A stretch of DNA of 5,758 bases from Gemmatimonas sp. UBA2094 (GTDB lineage: Bacteria; Gemmatimonadota; Gemmatimonadetes; Gemmatimonadales; Gemmatimonadaceae). Positions within the stretch are counted from its first letter, which is position 1; each line of letters opens with the position of its first letter. The position numbers and the translations under genes were made by a program. This document shows positions 1 through 5,758 of this stretch, in pieces. The stretch lies in NCBI GenBank assembly GCA_002331565.1, contig DCZC01000209.1:10598-16355 (forward strand), in the 5' to 3' direction. Below the pieces are notes generated by a model, which worked only from the letters and a program-made list of their open reading frames with translations, did not search any database and had not been told where the DNA came from.

Positions 1-2426
1 CTCTTGAAGATGTTGGTCTGCGTGACCAGGAACGACGTCTGGTATCCGCCCCAGCTGTGGCCGTGCAGCCCCACCCGCGCCGAGTCCACGATGCCCGTGG
101 CGATCGCCGCCTTCACCGCCGGCACCACGCTCCACACCGCGCTCATGCCGGGATCGTTCAGCTTGTACACGATGTCCGGCAGGAACACCGCGTAGCCGCG
201 CGACGTGTGCACGCCGATGAGCGCGTTGGGTGAACTCGAGTACGTCGGCGAGTAGAACGCGTTGAGGTTGTCCGACTGCAGTTCGTAGATGAACGTCAGG
301 GTGGGGTACGACGTCCCCTCCCGATAGCCGGCGGGCAGGTAGAGCGCCCCCTGCAGGGAGTCGCCCTTCTCCGTCACGTAGCTCACGAGCCGCGAGCCCG
401 CCGACCACGCCACCCCGTTCATGTTCGGGTTCGCGTCCGACAGCTGTGTGGAATCGGCGAGCGCACCGGCCGCGAACGCCACGCGCCAGTAGTCCGGGAA
501 CCGCGTGCTGCTCTGGATGCTCGCCACCCACACGTCGGCATCGCGCGCCTTCATGGGGGCGAGGCGCGTGTCGCGCCACCCGCTCAGCACCACCGCCCCG
601 GTCTTGTTGGGGTCGAGGCGCACGAACGCTTCCTTCTTGGTGAGGTGCTGCATCGCCACCATGTAGATCGGCTTGGCGAGATCGATGCCCCGCTCGCGCG
701 GATCCACGCTGATGCGACGGCTGTAGCGGATCTTCTTCGCGCGGCCATCCCCCGTGAGGTTGGCGAAGCTGTTCCCCGCGAGCCCCACGCGCCACACGTC
801 GTAATTGTCCTGCAGCAGCACGAAGCGACCATCTTTGCTGAAGCCGACGACCTGCGTGGCGGGGCGATCCACGTTGTGATCGTCTTCGGTGTCCACGAAC
901 GACACCGGCGCGCCCTGCGTGATGTTGGTGGTCTTCTTCGCGGCCACATCGTACGCCTGCCAGTGGCCGTCGTCCCAGAAGAGCACGGTGCGCGCGTCAG
1001 GGGCGAGCTGCGCGTTGCCGCGCGCCTCCTTCTTCACCAGCATGCGCACGCCGGTGCGCGGGTCGATCACGTACACGTCGCGACGCTGGATGCCATCGAG
1101 GCTCGTCTGCCGCTCGTAGGCGCTGTTGTCGCTCCCGAGCAGCAGCGCATCGCGCGGGCCAAGCGTGGCCGTGCGCACGATCTCGTCGGTGAGCTGCACC
1201 ACCTTGTCGCCGGCCGGCAGGTAGGTGGCCATGAAGGAGAAGCCCTTGTCCGCCTGCTCCTGCACCAGCTGCATCGACTGCAGGCGCGCGTCCTTCCCGT
1301 GCCAGAGGATCAGCGACGGCTTGTCGTCGTCTTCCAGCGCCTCGCCCTTGGGGAGGGGCGGCGCGGCGACCCGCAGGCCGATGAGCAGCCCGTCCTGCGC
1401 CTCGAGCCAGCGCGGCGTGCGATCGGGGCTCACCTCCATGCCGGCCGGGAGTGCGGTCGTCGCGCCGGCTCCCACCATGACGAGCTTCTGCGTGGGGGCG
1501 CCTGCACGGGCCACACCGACGGCCGCCCACGTGGTATCGGTATTGGCGCTGTCGGCCGTCCCCTTGAGGAAGGCCAAGCTCGCGAGCGTGTCCGTCCACG
1601 CGAGCCGACGATACAACGCCTTGCCGGCATCGATGCTCTTCACGACCCCGGTGGTGAGGTCTCGGAGCTGCACGCCGTTGCCGACCATGTCCCGGGCATC
1701 GATCGTGTACGCGATGAGGCGGCCGTTGTCGCTGAAGGCGAAGTCGCCCACGTTGCCCACGTTGAACACGGTGGCGGTGCCGAGTTCGTGCAGCAGCAGG
1801 TCGGCGCCGTCCACGCGCCCGCCGCCGCCACCGAACAGGTTGCCCCCCATTCCGGGCGCCCCGGGCGCCGGGCCGCCGCCGTTGCCCCCACCCGACGGGG
1901 CATCGGCGCCGTACGCCTGCAGGGCCAGATACGTCGGCGCATCGCCACCGAAGGCGATGCGGCGGATGCGGTCGAACTCCCGCTGCGCGCCGGTGGCGAG
2001 ATTCACCACCAGGGCCTTGCTCTGGATGGGCCGGCGCTGCTGGCGCAGCCGCTTCTGCTCCGCGGCCTTGGGGTACACGAGGATGGCCAGCCACTTGCCA
2101 TCGCCTGACAGCTGGAGGCCAGGCGTCCCGCTCCCGAAGCCGCCCGCGGCAGGGACCTCACCGACCGGGTAGCGGCGCACGATGCCGCCGGCGACCGTCT
2201 GCCGCACGATCACCTCGGCGTCGCCCTCGTTGGGCGCCTGCAGATAGGCGAACCACTGTCCGTTATCGGACAGCGTGGCGCCACGCAGCGTCTTCCAGGC
2301 CGCAATGTCGGCGGCCGTGATGGGATGGGGGGCGGCGGACGCGCCCTGTGCGCCGAGTGGCGCGGTGACGGCGCAGAGCGCCAGCCCAAGGACCACCAGC
2401 GGTGAGCGGGAGGGGAACAGCAACAT
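1..2426 (-). CDS. Secreted S9 family (prolyl oligopeptidase-like) serine peptidase, C-terminus cut off by the window edge
   Basis: An uninterrupted minus-strand frame gives 808 residues and runs off the window at position 1. Residues 1-26 look like a Sec signal peptide: MLLFPSRS, a hydrophobic stretch (LVVLGLALCAV), then a cleavage region near PLGA|QG. C18 has Leu at -1, so it is not a good lipobox. Residues of about 40-680 are rich in short WD/propeller-like segments (for example FSDNGRLIAYTIDARD, FSKDGRFVLLQDNYDVWRV), as expected for the beta-propeller that gates substrate entry in S9 enzymes. The hydrolase domain starts near residue 685 (GDSLQGALYLPAGY), and GHSWGGY carries the nucleophile Ser791 (bases 54-56). 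The catalytic Asp and His should lie in the missing 150-200 residues, so activity cannot be confirmed. The likely role is cleavage of peptides in the periplasm or outside the cell; substrate specificity cannot be read. Residues 178-203 are a Gly/Pro-rich low-complexity insert. The ATG at 2426 was chosen for its GGAG site and the signal peptide directly behind it. The gene lies downstream of E1 on the same strand, beyond a terminator-like hairpin, so separate transcription is likely. Confidence 0.93.
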   Translation of the reverse strand, partial: MLLFPSRSPLVVLGLALCAVTAPLGAQGASAAPHPITAADIAAWKTLRGATLSDNGQWFAYLQAPNEGDAEVIVRQTVAGGIVRRYPVGEVPAAGGFGSGTPGLQLSGDGKWLAILVYPKAAEQKRLRQQRRPIQSKALVVNLATGAQREFDRIRRIAFGGDAPTYLALQAYGADAPSGGGNGGGPAPGAPGMGGNLFGGGGGRVDGADLLLHELGTATVFNVGNVGDFAFSDNGRLIAYTIDARDMVGNGVQLRDLTTGVVKSIDAGKALYRRLAWTDTLASLAFLKGTADSANTDTTWAAVGVARAGAPTQKLVMVGAGATTALPAGMEVSPDRTPRWLEAQDGLLIGLRVAAPPLPKGEALEDDDKPSLILWHGKDARLQSMQLVQEQADKGFSFMATYLPAGDKVVQLTDEIVRTATLGPRDALLLGSDNSAYERQTSLDGIQRRDVYVIDPRTGVRMLVKKEARGNAQLAPDARTVLFWDDGHWQAYDVAAKKTTNITQGAPVSFVDTEDDHNVDRPATQVVGFSKDGRFVLLQDNYDVWRVGLAGNSFANLTGDGRAKKIRYSRRISVDPRERGIDLAKPIYMVAMQHLTKKEAFVRLDPNKTGAVVLSGWRDTRLAPMKARDADVWVASIQSSTRFPDYWRVAFAAGALADSTQLSDANPNMNGVAWSAGSRLVSYVTEKGDSLQGALYLPAGYREGTSYPTLTFIYELQSDNLNAFYSPTYSSSPNALIGVHTSRGYAVFLPDIVYKLNDPGMSAVWSVVPAVKAAIATGIVDSARVGLHGHSWGGYQTSFLVTQTNIFK

Positions 2427-2431
2427 CGAGG

Positions 2432-2435
2432 CTCC
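2432..2435 (-). promoter_or_regulatory. Ribosome binding site of the S9 peptidase
   Basis: On the minus strand GGAG stands five bases before the ATG at 2426. It fixes the start, because the signal peptide begins at that same codon. A TATTTT about 26 bases upstream of the ATG (2452-2457) could be a -10 element, but no convincing -35 is paired with it. Confidence 0.6.
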
Positions 2436-2485
2436 GGGTAGAGGACTCCTGAAAATACGCGATGCTCGCGGCCCTGGTGCCGAGG

Positions 2486-2564
2486 ACCGAAAACTGAAAG
2501 CCGAAAACTGAAAGCTCCCCGGTCGTCGCGGGGAGCTTTCAGCGTTCAGTGCTCAGTCGTCAGT
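2486..2564. repeat. Heptad-built inverted repeat: 5 x 7 bases, 9-base loop, 5 x 7 bases
   Basis: On the plus strand five consecutive 7-mers fill 2486-2520. Four fit RCYGAAA (ACCGAAA, ACTGAAA, GCCGAAA, ACTGAAA) and the fifth is GCTCCCC. A 9-base loop follows at 2521-2529. The mirror half fills 2530-2564: GGGGAGC, TTTCAGC, GTTCAGT, GCTCAGT, CGTCAGT. Read on the minus strand, the right half is again ACTGAxx-type heptads, so both flanks point at the hairpin. The inner 13 pairs (2508-2520 with 2530-2542) are perfect. The outer heptads pair imperfectly, with G-T wobbles and mismatches mostly at heptad edges. The left flank also contains a perfect 14-base tandem duplication (2487-2500 and 2501-2514). 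The function of the outer heptads is unknown. The array may be a dispersed intergenic repeat that also serves as a terminator. Confidence 0.8.
2508..2542 (-). terminator. Intrinsic-terminator-like hairpin behind the E1 gene
   Basis: A perfect 13-bp stem (2508-2520 with 2530-2542) can gain a fourteenth pair, G2521-C2529, leaving a 7-base loop. Read in the E1 direction, the GC-rich core GCTCCCC/GGGGAGC is followed by TTTCAG and then a TTTT run. This is a moderate U-tract typical of GC-rich genomes. The structure lies between the E1 stop (2576) and the peptidase start (2426), which argues against one simple E1-peptidase operon. Confidence 0.7.
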
Positions 2565-2575
2565 GCAACGACGGC

Positions 2576-4729
2576 TCAAAACGCCACGATGTCCAGATAC
2601 GCCTTCCGGAACGTTTCCACCTGCGGCAACGTGGCGTCTTCGAGGCTCGGGGCGTAGCCCACGAACACGTCCTGGCTGGCCACGCGCTTCACCGGGGCGT
2701 CGAGCCACGCGAAGCAGTCGTCGGCGATGCTGGCGGCGATTTCGGCGCCGTACCCCCACGACAGCGAGTCCTCGGTGGCCACGATCGCGCGGCCGGTCTT
2801 CTTCACGCTGGCGTACACCGTTTCCTTGTCCCAGGGCGAAAGCGTGCGAAGGTCGATCACCTCCACGCTCGGGCCCCCTTCTTCGGCAATCTGATTGGCC
2901 GCTACGAGCGCGCGCTGCACGGTGGCGCCGTAGGTCACCAGCGTGACGTCGGTCCCCGGACGCAGGACGTTCGCCTTGCCGAACGGAATCATGAAGTTCG
3001 GGCCGGGATACTGCGCCTTGTTGTACGTCTGTCGGTACAGATGCTTGTGCTCGAGGAAGAGCACCGGGTCGTCACAGCGGATGGCGGTGCGCAGCAGGCC
3101 GTTGGCGTCGAGGGCGTTGCTGGGGCACACCACGCGCAGGCCGGGGTTGGCGGTGAACAGCGACGCGCCGGTTTGCGAGTGGTAGATGGCCCCGCGAATG
3201 TAGCCGCCGTACGTGGTGCGTATCACCATCGGTGCGCTGAACATGTTGTTGGAGCGCCAGCGCATGGTGGCCAGTTCGTCACGCATCTGCATGAATGCGG
3301 GCCAGATGTAGTCGAAGAACTGGATTTCGACGACCGGCTTGAACCCGCGGTGCGCGAGGCCGATGGCGCGACCGACGATGTTGGCCTCGGCGAGCGGCGA
3401 GTTGTACACGCGGGCGCTGCCGAACTTGCTCTGCAGGCCGTGCGTCACCTTGAAGACGCCGCCCTTGCCCTTGACCTTGCCCAGGTACTGGTCGCGTGAC
3501 ACATCGGCCACGTCTTCGCCGAACACGAGAATGCGTTCGTCGCGCGCCATTTCGTCGCGCATGCAGGCGTTGAGCAGGTCCACCATGGTGGTGGCGCCGC
3601 CGTCGAACCGGGGATCGTCTTCCGTGTCGAAGCGCTCCGACGTGGGGTCCACGTCGGGCGAGTACACGCCGAACGGCACGGTCTCGGGCGCCGGCATCGG
3701 CTGCGCGAGCGCGTCGTCGGTGGCGGCGAGGATCTCGGCGTCGACGGCATCACGCAACGCTTGCAGTTCGTCGGCGGTGGCATGTCCTTCGGCGATCAGC
3801 CACGACGGGAACGTGGTGAGCGGGTCGCGCGCGGCGTCGGCCTCCCGCTCCTCGGGCGGACGATAGAACACCTCGTCGTCGGAGAGGGAGTGCGAGTACG
3901 GGCGGATGACCTTCGCGTGCACGAGCGCCGGGCCCTTTCGCTCGCGCGCGTACTGCACGGCGCGTTGCATCGCGTCGTACGACGCGAGAAAGTCGCAGCC
4001 ATCGACTTCCTGGACGTAGAGCCCCGGGAACGAGGCCACGAGTTTGGAGATCGAACCGCCCGCCGTGTTCACTTCCACGGGCACCGAAATGGCGTAGCCG
4101 TTGTCTTCGACGATGTAGACGACGGGGAGCTTGAGATTCGATGCCGTGTTCAGCGACTCCCAGAACTCGCCTTCGCTCGTGGTGCCGTCGCCGGTGGTGA
4201 CGATCGTGACGTCGTCGCCCTTGAACTGGGCGTCGTCGAGCTCGAGCTGCCGCGCCCGCAGCGTCGACTCGGCGCTGCCGACGGCCTGCAGGAACTGCGT
4301 GCCGGTGGGGGAGGAGGCCGACACGATGTTGAGCGCCCTGTGCCCCCAGTGGCTGGGCATCTGGCGGCCACCCGAGTTGGGGTCGATCGCGGCCCCAACG
4401 CTGCTGTAGAGCATCTCGGCGGGCGTCATGCCGAGTTGCAGGCACAGCGCGCGGTCGCGGTAATAAAGGTAGAACCAGTCGTACGCCGGGCGGGTGACCA
4501 TTCCCGCGGCGGCGGAGATGGCTTCGTGGCCGGCGCCGGAGATCTGAAAGAAGATCCGGTTCTGGCGCTTCAACTGGATTTCCTTGTCGTCGAGCTTTCG
4601 CGACGTGTACATCACGCGGTAGACGTGAATGAGCTGGTCGCGGGTCAGCGCTGCCGCGGAGGCGGGGGCGGACGCCGGCTCATGGGCCTCGCTCTTGCGG
4701 GCGCGGCTCGGACGGGTCGAAGTGGCCAT
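2576..4729 (-). CDS. Thiamine-diphosphate-dependent 2-oxoacid dehydrogenase E1, fused alpha and beta subunits
   Basis: This 717-residue protein is the E1 of a 2-oxoacid dehydrogenase complex (branched-chain type or pyruvate). E1 decarboxylates the 2-oxoacid on thiamine diphosphate and passes the acyl group to the lipoyl arm of E2 in the cytoplasm. Residues of about 28-345 form the alpha part. The thiamine/Mg motif begins [10 protein letters not shown] at 180 and ends EDNGYAIS at 208-215. The conserved active-site loop [10 protein letters not shown] (276-285) holds His280. A linker (about 345-378) leads to the beta part (378-717), which contains FGEDVADVS (403-411), the NSPLAE segment with the likely cofactor-activating Glu448, YHSQ with His517, and LEHKHLYR (559-566). 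The GDG..SEG and NGYAIS patterns resemble branched-chain E1 alpha more than pyruvate E1 alpha, but substrate cannot be settled from sequence. Residues 2-28 are a Ser/Ala/Pro-rich tail. E2 and E3 genes are not adjacent. The ATG at 4729 has no clear ribosome site; an in-frame GTG at 4756 preceded by GGGGG would add nine residues and is a real alternative. The same frame stays open to 5512, but that part is antisense to HIT and shows no family similarity. Confidence 0.96.
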   Translation of the reverse strand: MATSTRPSRARKSEAHEPASAPASAAALTRDQLIHVYRVMYTSRKLDDKEIQLKRQNRIFFQISGAGHEAISAAAGMVTRPAYDWFYLYYRDRALCLQLGMTPAEMLYSSVGAAIDPNSGGRQMPSHWGHRALNIVSASSPTGTQFLQAVGSAESTLRARQLELDDAQFKGDDVTIVTTGDGTTSEGEFWESLNTASNLKLPVVYIVEDNGYAISVPVEVNTAGGSISKLVASFPGLYVQEVDGCDFLASYDAMQRAVQYARERKGPALVHAKVIRPYSHSLSDDEVFYRPPEEREADAARDPLTTFPSWLIAEGHATADELQALRDAVDAEILAATDDALAQPMPAPETVPFGVYSPDVDPTSERFDTEDDPRFDGGATTMVDLLNACMRDEMARDERILVFGEDVADVSRDQYLGKVKGKGGVFKVTHGLQSKFGSARVYNSPLAEANIVGRAIGLAHRGFKPVVEIQFFDYIWPAFMQMRDELATMRWRSNNMFSAPMVIRTTYGGYIRGAIYHSQTGASLFTANPGLRVVCPSNALDANGLLRTAIRCDDPVLFLEHKHLYRQTYNKAQYPGPNFMIPFGKANVLRPGTDVTLVTYGATVQRALVAANQIAEEGGPSVEVIDLRTLSPWDKETVYASVKKTGRAIVATEDSLSWGYGAEIAASIADDCFAWLDAPVKRVASQDVFVGYAPSLEDATLPQVETFRKAYLDIVAF

Positions 4730-4975
4730 CGGTTGAGTCAGGGAGTCTGGGGTCACACAACCCCCAAAAAATAGTGGACGGTAGGGCGCCACGGGGGGAA
4801 GTACGGGGATTCCTCGCGCAATTGGCCGGCGGGTGGGGCGAAAGGTTTCCCGGGTGGGACCGTTCGGGGGCCACCAGTGAGATCCCGTCACGCTTGCCGG
4901 AAATCGGTCCGGCGCGCAGGTTGGCAAACCAGTCTGGTCCCGAGCGTCTCCTCTCATGCAAGCCCCTATCGCCCC
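4730..4975. other. Divergent intergenic region between E1 and HIT
   Basis: This spacer of about 246 bases should hold the promoters of both E1 (minus) and HIT (plus), yet neither strand shows a convincing -35/-10 pair. On the minus strand a CACTAT followed by a T-run (around 4765-4778), just before GGGGG, is the best AT-rich candidate for an E1 -10. Other visible structure includes a 6-bp stem GCCGGA/TCCGGC (4896-4901 with 4908-4913) and a perfect 5+1+5 dyad ACCAGTCTGGT (4928-4938), 38 bases before the HIT start. No protein-coding signal is seen beyond frames that are open because of GC content. Confidence 0.5.
4928..4938. promoter_or_regulatory. Short dyad ACCAG-T-CTGGT, possible operator upstream of HIT
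   Basis: A perfect 5-base inverted repeat around one central base lies 38 bases ahead of the HIT ATG. Its size and position would suit a repressor site or a small hairpin in the leader. Short dyads occur by chance in GC-rich DNA, and no matching second copy was seen. Confidence 0.2.
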
Positions 4976-5440
4976 ATGAAGCCGTCGACCGGCCACTGCA
5001 TATTCTGCGACCTCATCCGCGGCGCGGCCGAGGTGTCCATCTGCTACGAAGACTCGACGGCGATCGCGTTGCTGGACATTCAGCCGGTGAATCCGGGGCA
5101 TGTGCTGGTGGTGCCCCGCGAGCACTACGAGGTGTTGCAGGACATCCCGAAGGAGGTGGGGGCGCATCTGTATCAGGTGGCCACCAAGCTCATCCCGACG
5201 GTGCAGGCGGCCAGTGGCGCGACGGACATGAACATCGTGGTGAATTCCGGGCAGGCGGCCGGCCAGAATGTGATGCACTACCACATCCATCTCATTCCCC
5301 GCCGTGACGGGGACGGGTTCGATGTGCCGTTGCCGTTCCCCGGCTCGGTGATGCCCAATCGTCAGCAACTCGACGCCATGGCGGCCCGCATCGGGAGCAT
5401 GCTGCGCGACCCGCTGCGCAACGGGGGGATGCGGGACTGA
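4976..5440 (+). CDS. HIT (histidine triad) family nucleotide hydrolase/transferase
   Basis: This complete 154-residue protein is close to the usual size of bacterial HIT proteins. HIT enzymes hydrolyse or transfer nucleotides from substrates such as AMP-lysine, adenosine phosphoramidates or dinucleoside polyphosphates. They form cytoplasmic dimers and act through a nucleotidylated histidine. Visible landmarks are CIFC at 8-11, [19 protein letters not shown] ending at His50, [10 protein letters not shown] at 90-99, and the triad HYHIHLIPR at 101-109, where the middle His103 is the expected nucleophile. Cys8, Cys11, His50 and His101 are placed as in the zinc site known from many bacterial HIT proteins. 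The C-terminal 25 residues, after PNRQQLDAM, form a variable helix. The ATG at 4976 was chosen because CIFC normally lies within about ten residues of the N-terminus. A frame extension up to an ATG at 4877 adds 33 residues unlike the family. No good Shine-Dalgarno precedes 4976, so leaderless or weak initiation is possible. The gene is divergent from E1, and the true substrate is unknown. Confidence 0.96.
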   Translation: MKPSTGHCIFCDLIRGAAEVSICYEDSTAIALLDIQPVNPGHVLVVPREHYEVLQDIPKEVGAHLYQVATKLIPTVQAASGATDMNIVVNSGQAAGQNVMHYHIHLIPRRDGDGFDVPLPFPGSVMPNRQQLDAMAARIGSMLRDPLRNGGMRD

Positions 5441-5477
5441 GCCGGGTCGCGGTCGGCCTGGCCGCGACATTGTCACA

Positions 5478-5519
5478 AACGGGCATGGGATTCGCGTCAG
5501 GTCGCGTTCCATGCCCGTT
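5478..5519 (+). terminator. Stem-loop behind HIT, probable terminator without a U-tract
   Basis: An 11-bp perfect inverted repeat (5478-5488 with 5509-5519; GGGCATGG/CCATGCCC core) starts 38 bases after the HIT stop. An inner CGCG/CGCG stem (5493-5496 with 5503-5506) fits inside the loop. On the plus strand GGCTATTG follows, so there is no U-tract. On the minus strand only TTTG follows. It could be a factor-assisted terminator or an mRNA 3'-end stabilising structure. Confidence 0.5.
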
Positions 5520-5524
5520 GGCTA

Positions 5525-5554
5525 TTGACGGGAGCAGATACGTGATCGCATACT
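5525..5554 (+). promoter_or_regulatory. Sigma70-like promoter candidate (TTGACG, 18 bases, CATACT)
   Basis: TTGACG at 5525-5530 matches the -35 consensus in five of six positions. CATACT at 5549-5554 follows after 18 bases and matches the -10 consensus in four of six. It lies directly behind the HIT hairpin and about 105 bases before the AGGAGG-ATG at 5653-5661, which suits a promoter for the next gene with a leader of about 95 bases. A 7-bp stem ACTCGCG/CGCGAGT (5552-5558 with 5566-5572) overlaps the expected transcription start. Confidence 0.45.
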
Positions 5555-5652
5555 CGCGCAGCGGTCGCGAGTGCGAGCAAGTTGCCCCGATCGCGACGGT
5601 CCGTACGCGTCGTATTCGAGTCCCGGCGGTTTGCGTGTCCACTTGGTGTTCC

Positions 5653-5658
5653 AGGAGG
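5653..5658 (+). promoter_or_regulatory. Perfect Shine-Dalgarno AGGAGG directly before ATGATG
   Basis: AGGAGG ends immediately before an ATG at 5659 and three bases before a second ATG at 5662. The spacing is shorter than the usual 5-9 bases, so the second ATG is the better start of the two. It is the only full Shine-Dalgarno seen in the window. Confidence 0.4.
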
Positions 5659-5758
5659 ATGATGCGCTCCACTCGCGGTGTCTCCCACGCGCAGCGCCCA
5701 TTCCGGGCCGCTGTCCGCACCCCATCGGCGCCGAATCGGCGCCGCCGGGTCGTCGCCC
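5659..5758 (+). CDS. N-terminal fragment of an unidentified protein, cut by the window end
   Basis: The frame starts at ATGATG and stays open for 33 codons to the window end. It begins MMRSTRGVSH and ends in a basic run (NRRRR) followed by VVA. About five in six third codon positions are G or C, as in the neighbouring genes. A promoter candidate at 5525-5554 and AGGAGG at 5653 support a real start. The basic stretch followed by small hydrophobic residues could be the n-region of a signal peptide or a membrane anchor, but the deciding part lies outside the window. No family can be recognised. The frame could also be open by chance. Confidence 0.35.
   Translation, partial: MMRSTRGVSHAQRPFRAAVRTPSAPNRRRRVVA
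5724..5745. repeat. Tandem 11-base repeat with palindromic CGGCGCCG
   Basis: ATCGGCGCCGA is followed at once by ATCGGCGCCGC, two 11-base copies differing only in the last base. Each holds the palindrome CGGCGCCG. They fall inside the putative partial coding frame, where they encode part of a Pro/Arg-rich stretch. Since 11 bases is not a multiple of three, the copies are read in different frames. Confidence 0.5.

Noticed and set aside
997..2094. Minus-strand open frame of 365 codons in another phase of the peptidase gene
   Set aside because: It is Arg/Gly/Pro-rich without domain features and overlaps the true S9 frame completely.
645..2108. Plus-strand open frame of 487 codons opposite the peptidase
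   Set aside because: It is a mirror frame of the GC-rich peptidase gene, with Arg/His/Ala/Val-rich composition and no recognisable motif. The minus-strand frame has a signal peptide, propeller segments and GHSWGG.
3761..4774. Plus-strand open frame of 337 codons opposite E1
   Set aside because: It is antisense to well-conserved E1 motifs (thiamine site and active-site loop), and its composition matches a shadow of GC-biased codons.
4877..4975. N-terminal extension of HIT from the ATG at 4877
   Set aside because: It adds 33 residues unlike any HIT protein. The CIFC motif is expected near the N-terminus, which the ATG at 4976 provides.
4730..5512. Upstream extension of the E1 frame, giving a 978-residue open frame
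   Set aside because: The extra 261 residues lie largely antisense to the HIT gene, have no E1 similarity and are Arg/His/Pro-rich in the way of GC-driven shadow frames. E1 homology begins only after the ATG at 4729.
5607..5640. TTCGAGTCCC at 5617-5626, resembling a tRNA T-arm
   Set aside because: No acceptor stem, anticodon arm or D-arm can be built around it.
5292..5725. Minus-strand open frames of 63-142 codons at the right end
   Set aside because: They overlap the end of HIT, its hairpin and the promoter candidate, lack ribosome sites and show no family features.

Overview
The window is GC-rich, with strongly GC-biased third codon positions. It holds three clear protein genes and the probable start of a fourth. 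Three things together suggest a Gemmatimonadota-like (Gemmatimonas-type) or similar GC-rich Gram-negative bacterium: an exported S9 peptidase with a glycine-rich insert, a single-chain alpha/beta 2-oxoacid dehydrogenase E1, and poor Shine-Dalgarno signals before two of the genes. This assignment is an inference from gene style. No marker gene is present.

Layout: (1) Positions 1-2426, minus strand: the N-terminal 808 residues of a secreted S9 (prolyl oligopeptidase family) serine peptidase. It is cut by the window edge just after the nucleophile motif GHSWGG. (2) Positions 2427-2575: a spacer holding a strong stem-loop, set in an ordered array of 7-base repeats (five heptads, a 9-base loop, five inverted heptads). 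It lies 11 bases past the E1 stop codon and is read as the E1 terminator. (3) Positions 2576-4729, minus strand: a complete 717-residue E1 with the alpha and beta subunits fused. (4) Positions 4730-4975: a divergent spacer that should carry the 5' signals of both E1 and the HIT gene. (5) Positions 4976-5440, plus strand: a complete 154-residue HIT-family nucleotide hydrolase/transferase. (6) Positions 5441-5658: a hairpin behind HIT, then a sigma70-like promoter. (7) Positions 5659-5758, plus strand: the probable first 33 codons of an unidentified gene with an AGGAGG just upstream, cut by the window end.

E1 and the peptidase point the same way but are separated by a terminator-like structure, and their roles (central carbon metabolism versus extracytoplasmic peptide breakdown) are unrelated. 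HIT is transcribed divergently from E1. No E2 or E3 gene lies next to E1, so those partners must be encoded elsewhere. I see no sign of a defence system, mobile element, CRISPR array, rRNA or tRNA. The one structure that ordinary annotation would miss is the heptad-built hairpin at 2486-2564.
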